Positions 11,101 through 20,400 of a stretch of 64,000 nucleotides of DNA are shown here, piece by piece; the stretch's first letter is position 1, and every line of letters starts with the position of its first letter. This DNA is from Protonemura montana. Its lineage: Eukaryota; Arthropoda; Insecta; Plecoptera; Nemouridae. The notes under the pieces are model-generated. The model was not told where the DNA came from and did not search any database. It saw only the letters and a list, made by a program, of their open reading frames with translations. Made by a program: the position numbers and the translations under genes. Location: positions 9,971,021 through 10,035,020 of the forward strand of contig OX387602.1 in NCBI GenBank assembly GCA_947568835.1, written 5' to 3'.

Positions 11101-14100
11101 TTAAAATACCTTTTCATCTAACCGCAGTGTTGATGCATTCTCTCCAGCCATTGCAGTAAGCATCGGTCTCAAATCTATGGCATATCGGCACAGGGGACCG
11201 ACAGTCATACATTTGTGGAAATTAGGGTCCTCTAAGTGTGGATAGTGCCCAGATGTTGACACAACTCCTGAAATATTAATGATGATGATCACGATTAGTA
11301 CCTTGTTCTGTTACTTATTCACTGACAATTTAAGTTTGTTTTCTGAGAATTACCCATGCTTGGTTTGTGCCCAAAAACCCCGTTGAAAAGAGCTGGAATG
11401 CGAATCGACCCAGCAATGTCTGAGCCGATGCCAAACACGGATGCACCAGCCCCGAGCAAAGCAGCCTGGAAGTATAGCATATCTTTTGAATATGGATATC
11501 TAGTAAAAAAAAAATAGAAAATGAGCCTTTTCAGCATCTGTGACCTAACCCATATACATACCAAGGATTGTCTTGAATTATTCCTTGCCTGCAAAAGCTG
11601 CTATTTTGTTACACATAATACAATCGACAATCGACATACAATCTACATACAATTGAGATACAATCGAAATAGGAGATTGAATTGCCCAGCGCGATTTCAA
11701 TGAATGAAGAAACTTCAGTAATTGCACATGCAATTGAGTAAAAACCCACTCTCAGATCAGAGTCAAGGCTGGAACAGTTTGATGACTATGCACGTGCTAC
11801 TGCTACATTGTAATTGCACGAGTGAGGTACTCATCATAGGCATTTGAAGACTAAAAAACATATCACTTGAGATCTCTCGCGTAAAAGTTTCATAGAAATT
11901 GTATGAATGGAAACATAAAACTTTTATCTTAAGTTTGGCTGTAAATTAAAGGTTTCAACGAAATATCGTTTGCCCAAAAAAAAACTAGCTATGATACTAG
12001 TGTCTACTACTAGCAACCTTCGGATTTAGTTTGTAAAATAACTGGCCATTATTGTTTTAATGTATTAACCTCGCCGCCGCTCGACCCCCCAGACGTTCTG
12101 CGATCGTCGTAAGGGTTATTTGTCCTTCCAGTGACCAAGTTATGACACTCCCAGCTGAGACAGAGTTCGGGTGTGTTGGTCACGGCAATTGGAATCGCCC
12201 CAGATGCCCGAAGGTTCGTCACAGCGACGCCGTCAGCTGAAGCCTTAATACCTCTCCTGGCCTTCGAGCCCACAGCAAAACTCAGCCCTGAAATGTATCA
12301 AACAATCGTTTTTGATCAACATCCTTTGAGTATTCTTTTACCAGTTCACAAATTAATTTCGATCAATTTCGATCAATTAATTTTCCTGATCAATTTTTGA
12401 TCAATTTCAATGTACAAAATTAACGATTCTAAAATACTGTCTTGAAAGTAGATTTCTCTAAGTAGCCTCCTGTTTTCTATCACTCAATTAGCGTACATAT
12501 GATCCTTGTTGCTCCATGCTTCATGATATTATATATTAACACGTTTGCTTTTCTTGTCTCTTCCAATATGTCCATTTGTTAAGAGCAAACAGCCGTGTAT
12601 TCGTCAGAAATCAAATACACAGCTGATGAACTAGGGTCATGTCGAGACCAAGACTAATTTTCCAGATGTCTAGAGTCGGTTGATCGGTGAGCAAATCAAA
12701 TGAGTGAAAGTAAAAGCTTAATTTTTCTGCTAATATGTCTGATGCCATCACTTTTCCTTCTCCAGGATCCATTGATTGACCTCAAAAACTTGGACTTCCG
12801 ATTCCCAGGACAAACCTTTCAGACTGCAACTTTCCTTGACTGTAAACGGCACGCCCAGAAACGGTGTCTCTTTCGCCAACTGTCTCGGCGTCTTACGTCG
12901 CGACGCCACCAGAAGGTCAACAGCCTTGGCGTCATCGAGCGCCGCAGCAAAGCGGTCTTCGACTATGGCGTTCAGGTGAGGGTTCACTTGGTTGATCCGC
13001 GCAATGAATGCCTTCATCACATCCTCGCTGCTCAGCTGTGTGCAGTCGCAATCAATGTAATCAGAAACGAACTTGCTTTTGTTGACAGATGACTCCAACA
13101 TTGGCTCATGTATTGACATTTTGTCGCAACTCATTCGCCCTGTCGTAATGATCAATACTCGGTTTATGGCTGTTTCAGGGACAGTTTTAACGACAATGTA
13201 ATCTCAGGTATATCCAAACTGAAGTTACCTTGGTGTGAGTTATTTAAATAGTTACAGAAAGTTATTAATTTGTAATTGTGTGTGTTTTTAACATTGCACC
13301 TTTTGGCCATATTCACTTGTGTGCCTTTTGGAAGAAAGGAAAAGATGGAAAGGGAGGAAACAATTACAGGCAGCCTATAAACGAAACATTTTGAGACACG
13401 TGAAGGGAGTGACAACGTTGACGTGATGGAAATCAGAGTAATGTTAAGGAAAGAAATTAGGAGCTGAGAGACAGAAGAGGATGGATGTTAAAAGAGGTCC
13501 TAGATGGGAGTTTGAAGCTACGGATGGGCAGTCGAAGAATGGGGAGACCGAGAGAAAAATGGAACGGATTTATTAAGGAGCATATGGAGAAAAGACGTTT
13601 CATGTGGAATGAGATGGAAGCAAATTAACTATGAGAACATAAGAAGTTAAATGGAAGCAGAGGCGTTCGTTGTCAAGGTTATTTATTGGTGATCAGTGTG
13701 AAAAGTGAAAACACAATAAAATATTAGGATGAAATCTTGTTTAAATTGCAAACGCTTGCAATGCGCGGGGTATTTTATTATTATCAACACTAGAACCGTC
13801 TCAAAAATCAATTTTTGAGACGGTTATGGTGTTGATAATAATACAATAAAATGCTTCGTTGCTTTGGAATCCGGACAGATTCTTCTAGATCGAAGGTCGC
13901 ATAAAATATGAAAAATTAAGGGTTCATTATGAATCACCAACTTGACCGGAAATTTGCAAATACCTACTAAACTGTTTTCTTCTCCGTGTGCAATCCGTAC
14001 ACATGAACGCATCATTTACGGCGCATTTACGCACCGGATTTTTGTATCATTATTTACACGGTGTTTTCAAGCGATTAGCGTGCTTCTGAGAATTTACAAT

Positions 14101-14723
14101 AATTAAATTAAAAACAAGAATGCAAATTCCATTAAAAGTCCATGTAATGTGACATTGTCCTTAGTAAACGGACATGCGCGGATTTGGAAAATTAGTACAA
14201 ATAATGCATTTTATACTATGCGGAAAATGAAATGAAATTAATTGGGACTGCGGCTCTGGCCATGAGAATATAGTAAGCCGGATTCACAAAGCAGAATTTA
14301 AGCTTAACCACGATACATTTGGGGGTAAAGTTGTTAAAATCATGGAAACAAACCCTAAAAATCTAGAAGCATTCATCGGGATCATCACTAAATTTTCAGG
14401 GTAAACTTAAACTCTAATTGGTCTTTAATGAATATTGTTTTCTACAATCATGCTTCGATTTTTATTTACTAATTCTTGTGCCTGACAAAGTATATTTTTA
14501 AACAGTGGTTGTCAACTCATCACAAAACAGTGTAAAATATATTCTCAATTACCTCGCCTTCTCGAATTTTGCGTGCCAAATTCGTGGCGCTGTGCCTGAG
14601 TATGTCATCGGTGAGTGGAGGAAGTTTCTTGTTCGACCTCAACGATATTTTGTAGAAAATTGGCCATGTCAAGAATGACAAGACCTTCAAGAAGAAGCCG
14701 AGAAGTCGGAGTCCTATTTCCAT
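8182..14723 (-). CDS. FAAH2: Fatty-acid amide hydrolase 2-like, copy A (10 coding exons, 523 aa)
   Basis: A serine hydrolase of the amidase signature family; FAAH2 enzymes are membrane-bound and cleave fatty-acid amides to fatty acid plus amine. Coding exons in order: 14553-14723, 12816-13035, 12070-12287, 11354-11465, 11110-11267, 10148-10297, 9963-10064, 8943-9110, 8684-8866, 8182-8271. All phases agree and borders are GT-AG. The start at 14723 gives a hydrophobic N-terminal anchor (about residues 4-25). Catalytic residues are visible: K124 in FTVKE, cis-Ser S199 in GGSSGGE, nucleophile S223 in [13 protein letters not shown]. The protein ends with FGGWVEPL; human FAAH2 is about 532 aa. Compared with copies B and C it has an extra phase-1 intron (11268-11353), a different last exon and low identity, so it is the oldest branch. 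A SINE (9214-9608) and an RT remnant sit in its introns. It is convergent with SMC4. Its true substrate is unknown. Confidence 0.93.
9214..9608 (-). mobile_element. 5S-derived SINE, near full length, in a copy A intron
   Basis: Read on the - strand it starts gaaacacctgttcttgtgag, a diverged 5S rRNA stretch, then gtattggatggt (5S C-box region). It continues with the same body as the 58673-59096 copy (gtggtccccttggtcctctc, aagagtaggctacttgcc) and the same tail: a tcatcat run, actcattcaccgacgc, then a cacaaat end. It lies in the intron between coding exons 9963-10064 and 8943-9110 and shares their orientation. Confidence 0.75.
10540..10690 (+). repeat. Possible non-LTR retrotransposon or SINE 3' end
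   Basis: This stretch in a copy A intron reads like the 3' end of an insect LINE: a run of tgtaattgtac/gatgtaaaac words ending in aataaataaattattattatt. No coding part is attached and I saw no clear target duplication. Confidence 0.3.
13473..13628 (+). mobile_element. Remnant of a retrotransposon ORF C-terminus
   Basis: An open frame of about 51 codons ends at TAA and encodes [20 protein letters not shown], the Arg/Gly-rich GRPR.RW motif common at the C-terminal end of non-LTR reverse transcriptases. It lies in the first intron of FAAH2 copy A, antisense to it. Nothing upstream encodes an RT core, so this is a 5'-truncated relic. Confidence 0.4.
13731..13843. repeat. Hairpin repeat family 1, head-to-head copy
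   Basis: The stretch starts aattgcaaacgcttgcaatg, as in the copies near 25722 and 38374. From 13776 to 13843 it folds back on itself: arms of about 33 bases (tattattatcaacac ... gtgttgataataata, and ccgtctcaaaaat / atttttgagacgg) with three mismatches and a two-base loop. This suggests two copies fused head to head or a foldback MITE. Confidence 0.65.
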
Positions 14724-14910
14724 GGTGCAGACAATTTACCCTAGAGGAGCGTACAAAATTCTTGTTAGCGAGCGACTTCTACTGCCTGAACATCATGTCT
14801 TTGAAGGCCACTAATACGTAGTTTTTAGGAACGTCTTACGATTTGGTCCTGACTTTTTCGCAACAAAAATCAATATATTTGAGCTATTGATTGATTAATT
14901 GATTAGTGGT

Positions 14911-15055
14911 CTTGGGTGGCATAGGTAAAATGTCTTCGGTGAACGATTGTATGTTGATGAACCTAACCTAGCTTAGAAAGGAGGAGAGAAAACCATGTGC
15001 CGGAACGTTATAGTCTATTCCTGTCGAAAAGGCACCGGCTCGGGACCACCGACGT
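14911..15055 (-). repeat. 5S-derived SINE, body/tail fragment
   Basis: It matches the SINE body and tail in reverse: gtggcata.gt..aatgtcttcggtgaa, then gaacctaacctagcttagaa, aggaggaga.aaaacc, gtgccgg and tattcctgtcgaaaaggcacc. The 5S head is not present. It lies just upstream of FAAH2 copy A. Confidence 0.6.
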
Positions 15056-16254
15056 AATCAGTCATCCAGTTAGGTTAGATAAGTTAGATCCAGTTAGATA
15101 ACAACAAAAAATTTAAACCACAAATAAGCATGATGAATTTTTCGGGATGGTCAAATTGAGACTTCTCTGTAATAATCTAATAATCTAGATTAATAATTAG
15201 ATAAATCTAGACTAATCTAAATTATGCACACATAAACAATAATACACTGGTTAAATTTGTTTGTATTGACATTCTTTTTTTGGGGCACTTTCAGTCTAAG
15301 GCGAACCGTCAAAGATCGTGGCATTATAAGAATGAACCTTTCAGTACACGAACAGTGACACATTTAGATATTAAGTTCAAAGCCATGCTTTAAACGTGGT
15401 ATATCCTCAAATTTAAAAAAGAAATATCTGGTTTTCATTTCAAAAGTGTCAAATTTTCAGAGTACAAACCGTTTTGTCACAGAAGAGATCAAAATGTTAT
15501 CACTTCACTAAACCAATCGTTGTTGCACACAACATTTATAAAGCGGCACACAACAATAATTACATCGACTTGGTATTTTGTTTCTTTCTTATTTTTAAGA
15601 ATTCAGAACAGTACACGCACAAGATTTCGCGTGCGTCACTAACGTTTGTACGGTGCCCGTAAGTAACGCTCTTGCTGGAACCTAACCTTCAGCCAGCGAC
15701 TCCGACTACATACTAACTAATTGATAGTCAGTTCTGTTCGTTGGACACATGTTCATTACTCTTGCCACCCATCGAACAGATATCACAAGTACACGACATA
15801 GTTCACTAATGTTATTTATCACTTTACCTCTAGACTGCTAATAAACCGTTGCAGTAGCGGATCAACTCGTTTTTAAAGATACTGCACCACAAAACTGAAC
15901 TTAAATTCGTATCAGAATGAGTGACCAGAAAGAAACGAAGAAAGTGAAAAAAATGCTTATCATGCACACTTTTTTTTGGGTCATGCTATTACTAAGTTAA
16001 TTTGAAGATAAGTGATGGTATGGTAGTATAAAGAACTAAGTTTTCCAGTCTAGAAGTTACTGTAATGAATAGAAACTCCGGTGTTTGATACCAGTGCTTG
16101 AATATTTGTAATGGCCTTGGCAATGACTCCCAATCAAATCCAGATTAACGTAAATTATCTACAAAATAAAGGTTATTTCTATCATGTAATACTTTACATT
16201 GTGTGATGGAACATGATCTTTAACATTATCAACTTATTACTCACCTGATTTAAA

Positions 16255-16560
16255 AATTCGCGTCTGGCACTTTTATTAACTTGACCTGTGACCAGTAATT
16301 GATGACAATTAGCTTATCAGTAATACAACAGCAATTCCAGATTCCGCGTTAGGACATAAATGAAACGATTGGATTCGCCGAGGGATTGTGCAATTGCACA
16401 ATCGAAAGTGTTCGCTTTATCGGTGGCAGTATAGTGTTTATTTATTTATTCAATATTATGCAAATATAGAGTACTTGACCGCTGTGTTTTGCACTGACCA
16501 ATTTCTTCTTTTAAACACAGATTGCTAGAGTGCACCGACACCAACGTTGTGCAGCAATGC
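16255..16560. repeat. 3'-flank segment shared by FAAH2 copies B and C
   Basis: It shares ordered words with 26500-26840: ttgacctgtgaccagt, aattga..., acgtaaggacata / gcgttaggacata, caattgcacaatcgaaag / ttatacaatcgaaag, and cttgaccgctg. Both segments lie 0.5-1.2 kb downstream of their gene, so the B/C duplication unit probably included the 3' flank. Confidence 0.55.
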
Positions 16561-16668
16561 AATAACCTGTACGTGATGTAACTGTGAGATGTAGGCATGA
16601 TTGCGAATACAATTCTTTGATTTAAATGAGGGATGCATTTTTTTTCATGTCAATCCATTCTCATAAGG

Positions 16669-17195
16669 GTCATTTCATATCAAGTGCCCACACTCAAAAC
16701 CTTCACTATCTCAGAATTTGACGAAATTTTCAGGAGGTAAAAACCGGAAATAAAAACCCTTTTTAATTTATTTTCCATACGCCTAGCGGTTTGCCCGTGG
16801 CAGGGGATGGAAAAATAAAATATTTTACTTTTTGCCCCGCACGGCCATTCACTATATTCACTCTAGCGTTTGAACAAATAAACTTAAAAAAATAGAACTA
16901 GTTCTAAAATGATAATCGTGCTTTAATTAATAAGAAAAAAATACATAAATTTCTTACCTATCAAGTTTAGGGGTGGAAAAATCCACCCTTAAATTTCAAC
17001 CCTTAATAACTCGAGAAGTATGATTTTTTTCTTAACGTGTTTTTTTGTCAAGAATCTGCTGCTTATTATCTTTCCATGAAAAAAATCACTAACAGCCTTA
17101 TAATCAGAAGTTATGATTTTTTTATTGTAAAGATGTGTGTGGATTTAGTTGTGTTTCTGCACGTCTGTTAGCATGGTTCGAACAAATTACCCGTA
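16669..17195. mobile_element. 527-bp insertion with exact 17-bp target duplication
   Basis: AATCCATTCTCATAAGG occurs at 16652-16668 and again, identically, at 17196-17212. The DNA between starts gtcatttcatatcaagtgcc and ends caaattacccgta. It has no long ORF, no terminal inverted repeat and no poly-A end that I can see. Duplication length and lack of inverted repeats fit a target-primed retroposon, perhaps a truncated LINE; the family is not recognised. It lies in the copy B 3' flank. Confidence 0.7.
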
Positions 17196-17317
17196 AATCC
17201 ATTCTCATAAGGTAAATCGTGCTTTATCCCAGAAAATAAAATAACCTTTGTGTTTGTTAATGAAGCGATTGAAAGATTGTCTAAGATAATCAATTTGTTG
17301 GCGTTGGCGTTATGTTA

Positions 17318-17400
17318 CACTTTTTGCTGAGAAAACGAACTGGCAACACGTGGTAATGGTAGGTGCCACCCGATGGCGCATTTGGTACTTTGTTCACTAC
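17318..17400. repeat. Dispersed repeat family 3, 5' part
   Basis: The words actttttgctgagaaaacga, caacacgtggtaatggtag and gtgccacccgatggcgca match 36922-36990 (aactttctgctaagcaaacg, gacacgtggtaacggtag). Only the first 80 bases of the family are present. The repeat directly abuts the last exon of FAAH2 copy B. Confidence 0.55.
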
Positions 17401-17405
17401 AATTG

Positions 17406-20400
17406 TCACTTTAAAATGGTATTTTGTATGGAACTGATGCGATGCTTAGCAACATGAGTCGTTGGAACAATGGGACCTTTGTCGACGTCATCATTGCTCG
17501 GGGGTGGCACCCAGCCCCCAAACGCAGTCTCAAGGTCCTTGGCAAGAGCAATCGTCAGTCGATCGTTGAAAGGAGCACCCACCAACTGCAAGGATTGAAA
17601 TACACGTTAACTACAATTTCAGAGATCTAATTAAACCAATAGCTGCCACATTTGCTTAATTTTAATGTAGGTAATATTCTAGTGTAACTTCCGTCCACTG
17701 AGCTCATCTTTGCAATGCCGTTAAAAATTTAATACTGTCAATAAATTCAAAAACATAATAGTACAAAAATAACTGATACAATTAGGGCACTTTGAGTTGC
17801 GTTGTAGAAGTGTGTGTTTAATTTTTTTAATTTTTTAATTATTATTATTGCCGGAAAAGATCTCTTTGAGTCCACAAGACTCGACAATACCGGACACATA
17901 ATACCTATAATAATACCAAAATTCAAAATTTCAAAATATACAGGTTAGTCTCTTAAACGCCTATTTGACCATGTCCACTTTTGGAGGACGAAAATTATTC
18001 GAAAAGATGTGATTAAAGCAGCGCAGAGAGGAAGAATGTGTCTATGGCTACTACTTTTTAAGATTTTGATATTTTGAAAAACGTAGACGGGGTGAGATTC
18101 TGTGGAAAGTTGAGATTAGACAAATTATGTTAGTTGATATCGTTCTTTGAAGCACATGTTCAATGATTTACAGAATCAAAAGAGGATTTTTTTTCTAATT
18201 AAATGTATTTAAATGAATAAACCACTAAACGTTTCCTTTAAATAACTCGCCTGAATGCCCATCGGAAGTCCGTTGCGTCCCAACCCTAGAGGGCACTGGG
18301 TTACTGGTAATTCGAGAGCATTCCACACAGCCATATACACCCCATTCAAGTATCGTAAAATTATTTCGTAGTGGTAATGTGGAAAATCTGTGAAAGATGG
18401 GTAGAGCAGCACACCGTCCTTTCCGAGAACCTCCTAAAAAAATGAGAACAAATTATTTTACTCGATGCATTAGTATCCCAGCATTCTTCACATCCGTCTC
18501 CAATTCCGATACCATGGGTAGAACTTAACCAAGTGTCACCATAAGTATGAAAGGTTTGGAAAGTTCTTGTAAATTCTGGTCCATTGTCTAATTTGCGGTA
18601 CCGTGGTAAGTTAGGAAAATTGCTACCATAATATTGTCGCGCTACACTTTCTTATGCTTTGGTCTTTAAATTTTCGTGCCTAATATCAAATATTTAAATC
18701 TTTTACAGGGTAGCTAATCTGTGAACCTTAATACAACGTAAATGCTATAATGGACAAGAGTGCATCTTCAGAGTAAGTAAAGGGTTAACACTACCTCCCA
18801 GATGTACCTAGGTTAAAGGTTAGCTTAGATAATACCTTGATTTCGTTGTGAAGTGCTGTCGTTTCGTTTCGCAGTCGCACAAGTTTTTGTTCCGGCATCA
18901 TTTCATACAGCTTCTTTACTAATCCATAACAAATGGAACTGTGGCTGTTTTTTGACATGCAGCAGTAGAATTTCACGAATTCCTTGAAAACGCTGGTCCA
19001 GTCCTGAAATAATAGAATAGTTTAAAATTAAATTCGCGTGCAATACAACGGACAATTATCGACTTTATGATCCTAAAATCGACAAATGGTTGTCGTTGGT
19101 GTTTATTTACAAACAGTTTTGACAATATTATGAAGATGCTGGTGGATTTAGGGGATTTATGTGTGGATTTATGTGACGACACCTCTGTGCTTTAGTGCTA
19201 ACAACTGTTTGAGGGGGAAGGGGGGAGGAGGAAAATGTATGGAAATTTAATTTTTTTGCAGCGTTATAAAGTTGTTGTTACAAATTACAAAATTTTTTTT
19301 GTCTCAGGTCGTGGTAACCTCTTTGTAAGGATTCCATCAAACGATCTTTTGCTCGAGTTTAAGAGCGTTCCTATATGCTTCACACCACTTCCTGTCGAAG
19401 AGCATAAGGAGAAAATGGTTCTTCCACTAATCAGTGAGTTTGATAAGCTAGTTGAGTAAAGCTGCTGGACTTACTTCAATCCATACAAATTCTATTTCAA
19501 ACAGAACTGGTCATATGCATGATGGTTGCTCATCCATTAACAGACCAAGCGCAGTGTTGATCACCTTTGGTGAATTCTCGAGAACCGGTGTCCCGGACAC
19601 GTCCCCAAAGTACCCAATATACCTTAAAATAATACCTTGGGATCCTCGTTTGTCTTCTGGAAGACATTATTGAGGCCGTCGAGTCCAGCGAAGAAAGTAG
19701 CTGCGTATTCAAACCCGTTTTTCAAATTTTTAAAGCAAACCTGCCGAATAATGAAACATGTCACGAGGATAAATTCCTTCTCAGAAACAGCCTGCTAGAC
19801 ACTAAAAGCTTGTAGACTCATAGAAAAATTCGCGCAGAACAGCTGCTATGCTAGAAGGCTGTATGCCGGCCATTTTGACTGGTTCTAATCCTAATACCAC
19901 AGTAGAGCCGGAAGATTCAGGAAAGCTAGATGGAGTTTTATTGATGTTCGTACTGGGTTGTTCAGTCCGTGGTCGCACCATCAAATGGAAAGAGACGTCG
20001 TGGGCAATCGCAGAAAAGTACTAACTAGATGTTGAAGGAGTCTAAAATGTATGTTGACAAGATTTCCCTGACTAAAGCAAAGACTCGAAATCTGTGAATT
20101 ACTCAGTCCTAAGGCTGTTTTGACGTGTGGTTTATATTACCTTCTTTGCTTTGATTTCGTATTTCGCCTCTAGGTACGCGACAGCACTTCGCATTGCTCC
20201 GGTCAATTCAGGATTTACTCTGTCAGTTAATTCCGAACCGGCGTCGTCCTCCATGTAATAAATTTTAATTTTTTTCAAGTCGACCTGTAACATGATTTAT
20301 TTTACTTGATGCTTGTAAAATTTTCACTGCTCAATCATGCAAAGGACCATTCAGAAATCTGGCATCTAAAATCCTTTCGTTTCTTTTATATGGTGATGTG

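Larger units (their letters stand above)
14724..17317. other. Intergenic: upstream of FAAH2 copy A, downstream of copy B
   Basis: No gene was found. Copy A's promoter should lie in the first few hundred bases after 14723, but no clear TATA box or initiator can be fixed. The region contains a SINE fragment (14911-15055), a segment at 16255-16560 resembling 26500-26840 between copies B and C, and a 527-bp insertion at 16669-17195. ORFs such as 15474-15662 match nothing. Confidence 0.7.

Noticed and set aside
12305-12420. Repeated TTGATCAA/GATCAATTT words as a regulatory array
   Set aside because: Irregular spacing and AT-rich composition; similar words occur near 9180, so a simple low-complexity origin is more likely.
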